NCBI GenBank assembly: GCA_025352695.1
Contig: JANXSK010000119.1
Coordinates: 1 to 44,875 of the forward strand
Direction of reading: 5' to 3'
DNA: 44,875 nucleotides
From: Ferruginibacter sp.
GTDB taxonomy: Bacteria > Bacteroidota > Bacteroidia > Chitinophagales > Chitinophagaceae
In this document: piece after piece, positions 1 through 9,266 of the stretch
Layout of the letters: the number at the start of each line of letters is the position of its first letter
Numbering within the stretch: position 1 is the first letter of the stretch
Made by a program: the position numbers and the translations under genes
The notes under the pieces: generated by a model
The model's database searches: none
What the model was told of the DNA's origin: nothing
What the model saw: only the letters and a program-made list of their open reading frames with translations

Positions 1-1
1 T

Positions 2-355
2 TATCATTTAGACAGGGCCATTGATGCCTGTTTAAATGTAAGGGCACAAATTGAAAAATTACCTGTTTTATCTGAACATGTTACGTTTACACCAAAGGTT
101 TCAATTGGCATTAATAGTGGTGAAATGATTTCTGGTAATATCGGTTCTGCTAGTTTACGAAGACTTGATTATACCGTAATTGGCGATGCCGTAAATACTG
201 CACAGCGTTTGCAATCTGCTGCCGGACCCGGGCAAATTATGATTAGCGAAAACACTTTTGAGAAAGTAAAAGAATCTTTTAACTGTATTAAAGTGGGTGA
301 GATAAAATTAAAAAACAAGGCCCAACCTATGCATGTTTATGAAGTGCTGGCTTAA
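2..355 (+). CDS. Class III adenylate/guanylate cyclase, C-terminal part (5' truncated)
   Basis: The reading frame is open from the left edge, so this is the last ~117 codons of a larger gene. It would make a cyclic nucleotide from a nucleoside triphosphate. The visible part of the cyclase homology domain has the glycine-rich strand (GINSGEMISGNIGS), then DYTVIGDAVNTAQRLQ. In that segment the Asn and the Arg four residues later (NTAQR) are the usual transition-state-stabilising pair. A Thr in DYT stands where mammalian-type enzymes carry the purine-specifying Asp, as in class IIIb cyclases. The C-terminus has the usual IKLKNKAQPMHVYEV ending. Upstream regulatory domains lie outside the window. 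The family call is firm; the ATP versus GTP preference is inferred. Confidence 0.88.
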   Translation, partial: YHLDRAIDACLNVRAQIEKLPVLSEHVTFTPKVSIGINSGEMISGNIGSASLRRLDYTVIGDAVNTAQRLQSAAGPGQIMISENTFEKVKESFNCIKVGEIKLKNKAQPMHVYEVLA

Positions 356-394
356 TAATTAAAGTTTAAAACCCGCCACAGGCAATCAACTAAA

Positions 395-1219
395 TTACTC
401 ATGAATACATAAAATTGGTACTGTAGTATGATATAACATTTGTTGGGTATGACTGGTTGTAAATATTTTTTGTACCAATGTATGTTTTTTAGGTATCACA
501 ACAATCCAATCAAGTTTTGCCATTTGTGCAAATGTATTTAAACCTTCAACCACATCAGGTGCTTCTATACTATGAAATTCTGGTTTTAAATCTTTTAGCA
601 ATTCAGTCAACATAACGCTTTCCTGTATCATACCAGGTACAAAATTTTTGTTTTCAAAATCTACATTCATTACATGTAGTTCTGCTCTAAAATCTTTTAC
701 TACTTTTTTAAGCAGCTCTAAGGGCGTGTTTATCACTACCTGCTTATAATCGCATGCGAGACCAATTTTTCGTATTGGCAAAAAATCCGCCTTAGCAGGT
801 ATTACCAATATGGGATATTTTAAATGGTGAATTGCCTTAATTGTATTGCTTCCTACTATTAATCGGGAAAGCGAATTTTTGCCAGACAATCCCATTACAA
901 CCAGGCTAGGTTTAACTTCATCGCAAACGCTCTCCAAGCCAATTTCTAAAACGCTCATTTCTGCCCGTAAGTTTATGGTAATGTTATACTTTAATTTTGC
1001 CAATGTATTTTCTTTTAAAATTTCCAGTTCAAGCATGGCAGTCTTTTGCATTTCTGTCGAATCAAATACAGGGTAGGCCGATTCACTTAATGAAACAGGA
1101 GTATCATAGGTATGGTACAGTAACAAATCGGCGCCATAAAAAGCAGCCAAGTTACCAGCAAATTCAGCAGCATTCGCTGCGGTAGTTGAAAAATCTACTG
1201 GCACAATTATAGTATTCAT
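395..1219 (-). CDS. Universal stress protein, tandem UspA domains
   Basis: The protein has 274 residues, the length of two fused UspA domains. The first starts with the typical strand (MNTIIVPVDFSTTA) and carries a complete ATP-binding signature, G-x2-G-x9-G-S, in GLSGKNSLSRLIVGS at about residue 110. The second domain (from ~150) has lost this signature, which is common in the C-terminal half of Bacteroidota tandem Usps. It is cytoplasmic, with no signal peptide or membrane segment. It lies convergent with the cyclase gene and divergent from the DUF2752/TM2 pair. The stress role comes from the family. Confidence 0.9.
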   Translation of the reverse strand: MNTIIVPVDFSTTAANAAEFAGNLAAFYGADLLLYHTYDTPVSLSESAYPVFDSTEMQKTAMLELEILKENTLAKLKYNITINLRAEMSVLEIGLESVCDEVKPSLVVMGLSGKNSLSRLIVGSNTIKAIHHLKYPILVIPAKADFLPIRKIGLACDYKQVVINTPLELLKKVVKDFRAELHVMNVDFENKNFVPGMIQESVMLTELLKDLKPEFHSIEAPDVVEGLNTFAQMAKLDWIVVIPKKHTLVQKIFTTSHTQQMLYHTTVPILCIHE

Positions 1220-1451
1220 GATGAAATATTTAATAATTAAAAGTATTATTAATAATTGAATACTACAATAATCCTAATCAGTTTTATTTATGATAAATAG
1301 GAAATGAAAATAAGTGTATTAAAAAAAGTATCCTTAAAAATTTGCAAAAAATAAATCTGTTAGCTGATAAAATATTACATTTAGCATGGAGTTTTATTTT
1401 CTCTTTATCAACATAAAGTCATGCTATTTTTTAACTACTGCAATCTTTAAA

Positions 1452-1760
1452 ATGAACATTTCCTTTAAACATTTAATAAAATATTATTGGCAGCAATATT
1501 TTGAATGCTTGTTCTGGATTACTTCATTTGTAGTACTTTTTTTTATGGATGCAGGTACCACAGCACCTTCCCTTTGTATTTTTAAATGGTTACATCTAAG
1601 TCACTGCCCTGGTTGTGGTTTAGGGCACGCAATACATTGTGCATTGCACTTTCAATTTGTCTCTTCTTTTCAACAGCATCCAATGGGTATTGTGGCAGTA
1701 TTAATTATTTTAAACAGGATAAAACAATTATCTTTCAAATCTAAAACTGTAATTCAATGA
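1452..1760 (+). CDS. DUF2752 family membrane protein
   Basis: This is a small membrane protein of unknown function. The DUF2752 signature CPGCGLGHAIH (CPGCG core) follows a hydrophobic segment (ECLFWITSFVVLFFMDAG). A second hydrophobic stretch lies near the C-terminus. An in-frame ATG at 1386 would add 22 residues (MEFYFLFINIK...), but relatives usually begin shortly before the first membrane helix, so I prefer the ATG at 1452. The stop overlaps the start of the TM2 gene by four bases (ATGA), so the two are probably translated together. Confidence 0.75.
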   Translation: MNISFKHLIKYYWQQYFECLFWITSFVVLFFMDAGTTAPSLCIFKWLHLSHCPGCGLGHAIHCALHFQFVSSFQQHPMGIVAVLIILNRIKQLSFKSKTVIQ

Positions 1761-2110
1761 GTACTAATTTAATTTCTTTAATACCTGCAGTTGAACCTGA
1801 TGAACTATCCTTTTTACAGGCTTTTACAAAAGATCTTTCAGATGATAAAATGCACTTGTTTATTTCGCTTTACAACGGTAAACGTAAAAAAACTGAAACG
1901 ATACTAATTTGTTGCTTACTTGGCTTTATTGCAGCTGCTGGCATACAGCGCTTTGTATTAGGACAAGTTGGGATGGGGATATTGTATTTATTTACCGGTG
2001 GTCTTTGTTTAATAGGTACTGTTGTAGATATCATAAACCATAAATCACTAACGTTTGAGTACAATCAAAAAATGGCGATGGAATCAATGGGTATGGTTAA
2101 AGGATTTTAA
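1757..2110 (+). CDS. TM2 domain membrane protein
   Basis: The 117-residue protein has a TM2 domain: two membrane helices joined by a short turn (about residues 47-95). The characteristic GFIAAAGIQRFVLGQVGMG sits in the first helix region and is followed by FTGGLCLIGTVVDII. The N-terminal 45 residues are soluble and acidic. It overlaps DUF2752 by ATGA, a pairing I recall from other Bacteroidota. Its function is unknown. No obvious hairpin terminator was seen in the 200 bases that separate it from the convergent radical SAM gene. Confidence 0.85.
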   Translation: MSTNLISLIPAVEPDELSFLQAFTKDLSDDKMHLFISLYNGKRKKTETILICCLLGFIAAAGIQRFVLGQVGMGILYLFTGGLCLIGTVVDIINHKSLTFEYNQKMAMESMGMVKGF

Positions 2111-2309
2111 TTGTGAAATAGAGTTTCTATATTTATTTTTAAATTGCATTTTGGTTTATAATAAATATTAAAAGGGCTGTTGACTTTTCTTTTTTGAATT
2201 CTTACCTCTAAATGTATTTGATTGCGGAATTAAATAAATAAAAATCTATACCTTACTAATTTAGGCTAAAATACAGGATCGTTCTTAACAGTAAATTATT
2301 GCTACATTC

Positions 2310-4505
2310 TTACAACTGAAGTAATCCTACTTGATGCAATCCATTGACAGGCTTATTGTCCCAAAAAAGTTCAAAATCCTCCAGCCCGGCAGCATCGTAA
2401 TTTTCCTTTACTTCTTGAATAGTGAAACCTTTAATACATCGAATGGATAATTTTTCGAGCATTGCAGCCAACCAAATACCTTGTAGTTCGCTCACTTTGA
2501 TACTTAAGGATGTTTGCTTATTTTGAAAAACTAATTCACTCATTTGCCAGTGCATGCCTTTTTTCGATTTGGTAAAACTTGTAACTGTTGGCTTATTGCC
2601 CAACCAAACAATTTTAGTAGTTGGTTTAGTTGCAGTAAATTCTTTCTGCTCCAATGCACGCAAAATATAATCTGGTGCTATAAAGGTTTTAGGTACTTTA
2701 AAATCGAACCATTTTTGCAAAGGATAATCATAACATGCACCATGCATGTAATTGAGCAGCGATTTTTTTAATCCAAAACTAAAAGTAGCATGATCTGCTC
2801 CTGTAGGATCGATGTGTTCAATATCATTGTTGGCAAAACTTCCAATGGATTCAGACACCTTTTTCACTTTGTATTTTTCAGGATTCAATCCTACGGGACT
2901 ATGCGCCGTCATGGTAAACTGGTGCCAGAAAGCAGATTGCAAAATACCCGCTTCAAATAATTGTCTTACCATTTCCAGCGAGTCTATTGTTTCCTGAGCT
3001 GTTTGTGTCGGAAAACCATACATCAGATAAGCATGTACCATGATGCCAGCATCAGAAAAATGCTTATTAACCCTAGCAACCTGCGCCACAGTAATACCCT
3101 TCTGTATTAGTTCAAGTAAGCGATCTGATGCTACTTCCAACCCTCCGGAAACAGCGATACAACCTGATGCTTTTAGTAATAAACATAAGTCTCTTGTAAA
3201 ACTTTTTTCAAAACGAATATTGGCCCACCAGGTTACTATTAATTTTCTTTTGATTATCTCTATTGACAGGGCACGCATTAAAGCCGGCGGTGCCGCTTCA
3301 TCTACAAAATGAAATCCATTTTGCCCTGTTTGCGCCATCAGCTCTTCTATCCTGTTGCAGAGTAATTGCGCTGTAATTGGTTCGTATAATTTTATATAAT
3401 CCAACGAAATATCACAAAAAGTACATTTGCCCCAATAGCAACCATGCGCCATGGTTAGTTTGTTCCAGCGACCATCGCTCCACAAACTATGCATGGGATT
3501 AATAATTTCAATGGCAGAAATATATTCATCTAATAATAAATCACTGTAATCGGGGGTTCCTACCTGTCCTTGTTTATAATCGGAACAGTTTGTATTGTTA
3601 ATATAAGTTACCTGACCGTTAACCAATGTAAAAGTTCTTTTTAACTGGTTGATATTTTTTTTGCCCTCCAAAAAATGAAGCAGGTTTTCTATTGGAGCTT
3701 CCCCATCATCCAAGGTAATAAAATCGTAAAATTCAAAAACCCTTTCATCCGATAGAGATCGTAATTCAGTATTAGCAAAACCTCCGCCCATAGCCACTTT
3801 TACTTGGGGATAATTTTGTTTAATCCACTGTCCACAACGAAGCGAAGTATATAAATTACCGGGAAAAGGAACCGATATAGCGACCAGAGAAGGATTTATT
3901 TCGGCCATCCTTTTTTGCAATACAGCTATCAGCAGGTTATCGATATATGTATATTCCTTTTGAAGTGCTGCATATAGTTCATCAAAACTGTTTGCACTTC
4001 TTCCTAATCGTTCTGCATACCTGCTAAATCCAAAATGAACATCTATACATTCGGTAATTAAATCCGAAAGATCTTCAAGATACATAGTAGCAAGGTGTTT
4101 GGCTTTATCCTGTATGCCCATGGTACCAAAGGCCCATTTTAAATCATCTAATTGTGCAAAACGACTTGCTTCCGGCAAAAAATTTCTTTTACCAATCAAG
4201 TGTGCCAGCGTTGGATTTTTCCCTTGTAAAAATAAAATAACTGCATCAATGGTATTTATATAATCATTTTGCAATGCAATTATTCTGGAAACATTTTTTG
4301 AAAGTATGGCTATTTCTTTTATCTGTGCAAACAAATGTATTAAACCCTTTTTACTGAATAAAGCCACCGTAACCTCAATACCGAGATCTGCCTGAAAAGA
4401 ACTTATTTGTTTGGTGTTTAAAAAGCCTTTTAAGTAGGCCGTAGCCGGATAGGGCGTATTTAGTTGAGTAAAAGGTGGCGTTAATAATAAAACAGGAGCA
4501 GTCAA
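2310..4505 (-). CDS. B12-binding domain radical SAM protein
   Basis: The 731-residue protein has an N-terminal cobalamin-binding-like domain (about 1-300; strand LLLTPPFTQLNTPYPA, later VAMGGGFAN and DFITLDDGE). A radical SAM barrel follows. The cluster motif GCYWGKCTFCD gives Cys356, Cys361 and Cys364, a CX4CX2C spacing in place of the usual CX3CX2C. Barrel features include FHFVDEAAPP, SGGLEVASDRLLELIQKG and YLMYGFPTQT. The C-terminal ~150 residues are not recognised. The only start that keeps the first strand is TTG; the frame has a stop three codons upstream. A -7 box at 4524-4531 just ahead fits this start. The substrate is unknown. Confidence 0.85.
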   Translation of the reverse strand: MTAPVLLLTPPFTQLNTPYPATAYLKGFLNTKQISSFQADLGIEVTVALFSKKGLIHLFAQIKEIAILSKNVSRIIALQNDYINTIDAVILFLQGKNPTLAHLIGKRNFLPEASRFAQLDDLKWAFGTMGIQDKAKHLATMYLEDLSDLITECIDVHFGFSRYAERLGRSANSFDELYAALQKEYTYIDNLLIAVLQKRMAEINPSLVAISVPFPGNLYTSLRCGQWIKQNYPQVKVAMGGGFANTELRSLSDERVFEFYDFITLDDGEAPIENLLHFLEGKKNINQLKRTFTLVNGQVTYINNTNCSDYKQGQVGTPDYSDLLLDEYISAIEIINPMHSLWSDGRWNKLTMAHGCYWGKCTFCDISLDYIKLYEPITAQLLCNRIEELMAQTGQNGFHFVDEAAPPALMRALSIEIIKRKLIVTWWANIRFEKSFTRDLCLLLKASGCIAVSGGLEVASDRLLELIQKGITVAQVARVNKHFSDAGIMVHAYLMYGFPTQTAQETIDSLEMVRQLFEAGILQSAFWHQFTMTAHSPVGLNPEKYKVKKVSESIGSFANNDIEHIDPTGADHATFSFGLKKSLLNYMHGACYDYPLQKWFDFKVPKTFIAPDYILRALEQKEFTATKPTTKIVWLGNKPTVTSFTKSKKGMHWQMSELVFQNKQTSLSIKVSELQGIWLAAMLEKLSIRCIKGFTIQEVKENYDAAGLEDFELFWDNKPVNGLHQVGLLQL

Positions 4506-4523
4506 ATCAATTTATTTAGATTG

Positions 4524-4531
4524 CAAAAATA
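4524..4531 (-). promoter_or_regulatory. -7 promoter box of the radical SAM gene
   Basis: On the minus strand this reads TATTTTTG, a full match to the Bacteroidota -7 consensus TAnnTTTG. It lies about 18 bases before the TTG start, so the leader would be very short. No clear -33 TTTG is seen at the expected distance. Confidence 0.5.
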
Positions 4532-4562
4532 TCCTTTATAAATTAAATTGCCCTTGTACAAA

Positions 4563-4589
4563 AATAGCATCTCTAAGAGATGCTATTTA
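4563..4589 (-). terminator. Hairpin terminator of the DUF4197 gene
   Basis: A perfect 12-bp stem (AAATAGCATCTC with its complement) closes on a 3-base loop. On the minus strand a short T run follows. It sits between the end of the DUF4197 gene and the start of the radical SAM gene, so it separates the two transcription units. Confidence 0.7.
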
Positions 4590-4702
4590 ATTTGCTATTA
4601 TTTATTAATGCATAAGTAAGAATATATTTTTTTAACCTCCACCCTACTGCTTATTTAAACAGTAAAGAAGCGTTTTACTAATAGGTAGTGAAATATTTAT
4701 TA

Positions 4703-5473
4703 TTATTTTGCACCAAATACAGATTTTAATATCCCTGTAACCTGTGCAGCAGGGTCTTTTCTTATCTTTTGTTCTTGCAGGCTTATATTTAAAAATAATC
4801 CACTCAATGCTCTTTCAGTTACATAAGCTGTTAAATCGGGATTTATTTTAGTTGCAGAAAACTTATTGTAGTTAGTAAAAACATCATTCCAGTATTTAGT
4901 AGCATCCATTTTTACCAAACTGGCTTCAATTACAGGTCTAAATTTATCTGTTAGTTCAATGCTGGTACTCTTTCTTAGGTAATCTGTTGCAGCAAAGTCT
5001 CCGCCTTTTAAAATTTGTACTCCATCGGTTACACTCATTTGTTTTATTGAGTTCCAAAAAATATTACCAACGCCACTTGCCGCATCTTCAGCGGCCCTGT
5101 TCATAGATAAAATAGCTTTATCAACAACGCTACCTAAACCAAACCCTCGCAATGTTTTTTCTACTTTTTGTGCTTCAGCCGGCATCAAAATTTTAATAGC
5201 GGCATCACCCAAAAAACCATTTGTTTTACTAAGTTTTTTTGATGCGCTATCAGTACCTACCCTTAGCGCTTCTTTTAAACCAGTTACAATATCGGCGTTG
5301 CTTAACCCATTACCAAGTTTTGAAGTACTACCACCTGATAAATTATCTAGTACACTTTTGCCCGAAGTGGAATCTTTTTTAGTTACTTTATTCATGAAGT
5401 CTTTTAAACCCTGAGCTTGCGTACTAACTACAAATAAAGAGAAGGTTATAAAAGTTGTAATAATTTTTTTCAT
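4703..5473 (-). CDS. DUF4197 family exported protein
   Basis: The 256-residue protein has a Sec signal peptide (MKKIITTFITFSLFVVSTQAQ, cleaved near residue 20) followed by a Ser/Lys/Gly-rich linker. The rest matches the DUF4197 pattern as I know it: LSNADIVTGLKEALRVGTDSA, then ILMPAEAQKVEKTLR, AILSMNRAAEDAA and the tail DFAATDYLRKST...FRPVI. The family is mainly helical, probably periplasmic, and of unknown function. It is monocistronic, with its own -7 box upstream and a hairpin downstream. Confidence 0.85.
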   Translation of the reverse strand: MKKIITTFITFSLFVVSTQAQGLKDFMNKVTKKDSTSGKSVLDNLSGGSTSKLGNGLSNADIVTGLKEALRVGTDSASKKLSKTNGFLGDAAIKILMPAEAQKVEKTLRGFGLGSVVDKAILSMNRAAEDAASGVGNIFWNSIKQMSVTDGVQILKGGDFAATDYLRKSTSIELTDKFRPVIEASLVKMDATKYWNDVFTNYNKFSATKINPDLTAYVTERALSGLFLNISLQEQKIRKDPAAQVTGILKSVFGAK

Positions 5474-5494
5474 ACAATATTTTGATTAATAAGG

Positions 5495-5502
5495 CAAAAT
5501 TA
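5495..5502 (-). promoter_or_regulatory. -7 promoter box of the DUF4197 gene
   Basis: The minus strand reads TAATTTTG, a full match to TAnnTTTG, 22 bases before the ATG. No convincing -33 element is present, so this is a partial promoter call. Confidence 0.45.
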
Positions 5503-5567
5503 ACGCTGTCACGTATATTATAGTTGAATTAGTTTTTACCTTTACGGTTTTTAACAAATTTTATTGC

Positions 5568-6716
5568 ATGGTACAGTTGTCGTTTTGGGAGAAAGAGAGT
5601 TTTTTGGCTCCTCAGGATATTATTATAGTTGGTAGCGGATTTGTAGGCCTTTGGAGTGCCTTACAACTTAAATTAAAAAATCCTTCCAGTAAAATAACCA
5701 TCTTAGAAAGAGGTATAATACCCACAGGTGCAAGTACCCGTAATGCAGGTTTTAGTTGTTTTGGCAGTCCCAGTGAATTATTGAGTGATGCAGAAACTAT
5801 GGGTGAAGAAAAAATGTGGCAGCTTGTTGAAATGCGTTACAAAGGTTTAATAGAAATAAGAAAACATTTTACAGAAGCAGCTATTGATTATGATGGAAGT
5901 GGTGGTTATGAATGTTTTAATGCCAAATCTACAGACTGGGATGATTGTTACACAAAACTTGATTGGCTGAATAAAGGATTACAAACCATAACAGCACAAG
6001 AAAATTTGTTTACAGTTGCTGATGATAAACTCAGCCAATTTGGTTTTAAAGGTTTTAACCACCTGATTGAAAACAGGCTGGAAGCTGGTATACATCCGGG
6101 TAAATTGGTTCAGGCATTATTGCAAAAAGTACAGGGTCTTGGAGTGCAGGTATTAACAGGCATTGAAGTTAAAACTTATCAAAACCATTACCATTGTATT
6201 GAACTGGAAACTTACAGCATGGCCTATGAAGGAATTAATTTAAAGTTTACAACTGGCCAATTATTATTATGCACCAATGCTTTTACCAAACAATTATTTC
6301 CAAAAATTGATATTATTCCAAACCGAGGACAGGTGCTAATTACCGCACCAATCAACAATCTTCCTATAAAGGGAACTTTTCATTTTGACAAAGGCTACTA
6401 TTATTTTAGAAATGTGGGTAACCGCTTATTATTGGGAGGGGCAAGAAACAAAGCATTTGAATTAGAAAATACGCAGGAAATGCAAACCACCATAACAATA
6501 CAAAATGCTTTGGAGGAATTTATTAAACAGCATTTATTACCTGATATTACCTATACCGTAACTGACAAATGGAGCGGTATTATGGCCATGGGCACAGAGA
6601 AAAATCCAATCATTAAAATGATAAGTTCAAACGTGTACTGTTGTGTACGAATGAGTGGTATGGGAGTAGCTTTAGCACCATTAGTTGCTATGGAAGTAGC
6701 GGATTTAATGAATTAA
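5568..6716 (+). CDS. FAD-dependent oxidoreductase, D-amino acid oxidase (DAO) family
   Basis: The 382-residue protein has an N-terminal dinucleotide-binding fold with GxGxxG (IIIVGSGFVGLWSA, residues ~18-31) and an acidic strand end (ITILERG). Next comes PTGASTRNAGFSCFGSPSE, the DAO-family loop around the flavin. The C-terminal part (DKWSGIMAMG...MSGMGVALAPLVA) closes the FAD site. It is soluble, with no signal peptide. It probably oxidises an amino acid or similar amine; the substrate cannot be read from sequence. It is convergent with the metalloprotease gene, only 8 bases apart. Confidence 0.85.
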   Translation: MVQLSFWEKESFLAPQDIIIVGSGFVGLWSALQLKLKNPSSKITILERGIIPTGASTRNAGFSCFGSPSELLSDAETMGEEKMWQLVEMRYKGLIEIRKHFTEAAIDYDGSGGYECFNAKSTDWDDCYTKLDWLNKGLQTITAQENLFTVADDKLSQFGFKGFNHLIENRLEAGIHPGKLVQALLQKVQGLGVQVLTGIEVKTYQNHYHCIELETYSMAYEGINLKFTTGQLLLCTNAFTKQLFPKIDIIPNRGQVLITAPINNLPIKGTFHFDKGYYYFRNVGNRLLLGGARNKAFELENTQEMQTTITIQNALEEFIKQHLLPDITYTVTDKWSGIMAMGTEKNPIIKMISSNVYCCVRMSGMGVALAPLVAMEVADLMN

Positions 6717-6724
6717 TTAAATGC

Positions 6725-8017
6725 TTACTCTTTAATAATTTTAGCAGTCAGTCTATTGGAACCCTCTTTAATTTGAATGATATAAATTCCTTTTGACAAA
6801 TTCGCCATATTTACATAAGCTTTTTCTTTTGTTAACTTACCTGTGTAAACGCAATTACCAACTACATTGAATATGCTGACTGTTTTTGAGATATTATTTA
6901 GTGTACCGATGTACTCAATATTTACACCAGCTTGTGTTGGGTTTGGATATACTTTTAAACCAGTATTTTGTGGAAGTGGTTTATTTGAAAGGACTGCTAT
7001 TGTATCTACAGCAGGTAAAGCACTTCCTTGTGCCAGCGTACTATCGCAAGCAAATGATAGTAAAAACGAATTGCGTAAATTGCCCTTGGCAAATAAAGCC
7101 CTCATCCGCTGTTTTTGACCGATGGTAAACATGTTCATACAGCCATCATTTGTAAAATCCATAAAGTTCATAAACATGTCTCCATTACTATTTGGAGAGC
7201 AATTGGTAACATGCGGAAAAGTAGGACTTCCATAATTATAATATTGCTGGGTTGGTGTATCTTCTACCAGGTCTGTACCACAAATGGCATCGCCCCAAAT
7301 ATGCTTTAATCCAAGCCAGTGACCGATTTCGTGGGTTGCTGTACGCCCTTTATTAAAAGGAGCTCTTACATGCTCTCCTGAACCAAAAACATCATAAGCA
7401 ATTACCACACCATCAACATTTGCCAGGCCACCAGGTAAACTTGAATATCCTAATGTTCGGCTTGCCATATTACAAACCCAAATATTAAGATAGCGCTTAC
7501 TATCCCAGGCCTCATCACCACCCTGTGCAGAAATTTTCATTCCATCTTCTGGCGAAAAATAATCTTTTACAGTATATTTCCTTACAATACCACTAGTCTT
7601 TTTTCCCTGTGGATCTATCTGTGCTAAACAAAACCTAATTCTTGTGTCAGCAGCAAGAGAAGCAAATGCAGCAGGAATATTTATCTTATCAATATTTGAA
7701 TAACTATAATCATTATTTAAAGCCGCCAGTTGAGATTGTATTTGTGCGTCACTTATATTTTCAATGACTTTATTATAAACAATATGAATTACAAGGGGTA
7801 TATAAATAATTTCATTTGCGGCAGTATCTCTTGCTGCAAAACCTGTGGCAGCTTTAGTAGTAGAAGCAATTTGAACTTCTGCATTATTCCAGGCATTTTT
7901 TATGACAGGATTTGCAGCAAATAATTTTTGTGTATATATTTCTGTCCCACAAACACGCTGGGCATTTGTAGCGATAAAAATCTGCATTAATATAAATAAC
8001 CCTAATAAAGCTTTCAT
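6725..8017 (-). CDS. Secreted M43 (pappalysin-like) zinc metalloprotease with T9SS sorting domain
   Basis: A signal peptide (MKALLGLFILMQIFIATNAQ) is followed by a propeptide-like region and the catalytic domain. The zinc motif HEIGHWLGLKH is at about residues 228-238 and has the third histidine of the metzincin HExxHxxGxxH pattern. A later MNFMDFTNDGCMNMFT contains the Met-turn of the M43 family. The last ~80 residues (KVYPNPTQAGVNIEY...GIYIIQIKEG...AKIIKE) are a type A T9SS C-terminal sorting domain, so the protease should cross the outer membrane by the type IX system. A TTG three bases upstream was rejected in favour of the ATG at 8017. Confidence 0.92.
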   Translation of the reverse strand: MKALLGLFILMQIFIATNAQRVCGTEIYTQKLFAANPVIKNAWNNAEVQIASTTKAATGFAARDTAANEIIYIPLVIHIVYNKVIENISDAQIQSQLAALNNDYSYSNIDKINIPAAFASLAADTRIRFCLAQIDPQGKKTSGIVRKYTVKDYFSPEDGMKISAQGGDEAWDSKRYLNIWVCNMASRTLGYSSLPGGLANVDGVVIAYDVFGSGEHVRAPFNKGRTATHEIGHWLGLKHIWGDAICGTDLVEDTPTQQYYNYGSPTFPHVTNCSPNSNGDMFMNFMDFTNDGCMNMFTIGQKQRMRALFAKGNLRNSFLLSFACDSTLAQGSALPAVDTIAVLSNKPLPQNTGLKVYPNPTQAGVNIEYIGTLNNISKTVSIFNVVGNCVYTGKLTKEKAYVNMANLSKGIYIIQIKEGSNRLTAKIIKE

Positions 8018-8285
8018 CAAAAAAAATTAAATGTCCAAAATAAAATTTGGCTCATCGAATATCGGCGTAGTAAATACAGGGGGATTGGAAATACAGATTA
8101 GGCAGTAAAACAGAAGAAACGTTGGATAAAATATCTCAGAATAAAGTAACGGTATTACTTATTTGTAATGTTTGTGTGGGAAATATCCGTTTCAGAGATG
8201 GAACGAAAATAGAGATAATTATCTTATAATCAAAATATTTGCATTATTTTATACCATAGAATGTAACAAAACTATCTGGCTTCAG

Positions 8286-8293
8286 TATTTTTG
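8286..8293 (+). promoter_or_regulatory. -7 promoter box of the glutaminyl cyclase gene
   Basis: TATTTTTG matches TAnnTTTG and lies 24 bases before the ATG at 8318. No good -33 element is visible. The rest of the 300-bp divergent region 8018-8317 shows nothing else I can support. Confidence 0.4.
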
Positions 8294-8317
8294 TACTTAA
8301 ACTGAAACAATTCATTA

Positions 8318-9136
8318 ATGACAAAGTATTTATTCTTAGCTGTAATTATTTTCTTATTTGCCTGTAACAATAATCAATCTACACCTGAAGAAACTACAAC
8401 TACCATTCCTTTAACAGGAATTGCTGCTCCGCAAAATATCAACCTCAATATTATTGGCATTTATCCCCATGATACCAGTGCCTACACACAGGGATTAGAA
8501 ATTTACAATGGCAAACTATATGAGGGAACGGGCGATTTTGAAACTTCTTCCTTAAGAATTACTGATATTAAAACTGGTAAAGTAGAACATAAACATGTGA
8601 TGGGTACTAAGAAAATATTTGGTGAAGGGATAACTATTTTTAAAAATAAAATCTACCAGCTTACCTGGCAAAGTAATATTGTTAATGTATATGATGTTAA
8701 CAATATAGATAATCCAATTAAAACCTTTAGCTGGCCGTATGATGGATGGGGAATTACGCATACTGCAACCGACCTTATCATAAGTGATGGATCTGCCAAC
8801 TTGTATTTTGTAAACCCCGATGATTTTAAAATCAGAACAACTTTACAGGTTACCGATAACCTTGGGCCTGTTAATTCAATCAATGAATTAGAAATGATAA
8901 ATGGCTTTGTTTTCGCCAATGTTTACCAGAGTGATTTTATAGTTAAGATTGACCCTGCAAATGGGCATGTTGTTGGAAAAATAGATTTACCCGGATTACA
9001 ACAACAGTATTTTTTAAATCAAATAGTAAAAGGCAGAACTGATGTATTGAACGGTATTGCTTACGACAGTATCAGTAAAAAAATATACATTACCGGTAAA
9101 CGCTGGCCAAAAATATTTGAGGCTACTTTTAATTGA
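8318..9136 (+). CDS. Glutaminyl-peptide cyclotransferase, lipoprotein
   Basis: The 272-residue protein has a lipoprotein signal peptide ending in a lipobox (IFLFAC, Cys16). The mature part is the five-bladed propeller type glutamine cyclotransferase that turns N-terminal Gln into pyroglutamate. Landmarks are YPHDTSAYTQGLEIYNGKLY (substrate entry loop with the early Asp/Thr/Gln-Gly), GEGITIFKNKIYQLTW, NSINELEMINGFVFANVY and the end GIAYDSISKKIYITGKRWP. It is probably anchored to a periplasm-facing membrane leaflet, where it could cap N-termini of exported proteins. Confidence 0.9.
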   Translation: MTKYLFLAVIIFLFACNNNQSTPEETTTTIPLTGIAAPQNINLNIIGIYPHDTSAYTQGLEIYNGKLYEGTGDFETSSLRITDIKTGKVEHKHVMGTKKIFGEGITIFKNKIYQLTWQSNIVNVYDVNNIDNPIKTFSWPYDGWGITHTATDLIISDGSANLYFVNPDDFKIRTTLQVTDNLGPVNSINELEMINGFVFANVYQSDFIVKIDPANGHVVGKIDLPGLQQQYFLNQIVKGRTDVLNGIAYDSISKKIYITGKRWPKIFEATFN

Positions 9137-9266
9137 GCTACAATATTTTATTTATACTCCTTCAACGCAATTTCTTAAATAGGCACACATAATTTAAACC
9201 ACGATAAAAGAAATAAAACTACAGTATAATATTTGGAATCAATCTTCACTATTAAACTACTTTAAT

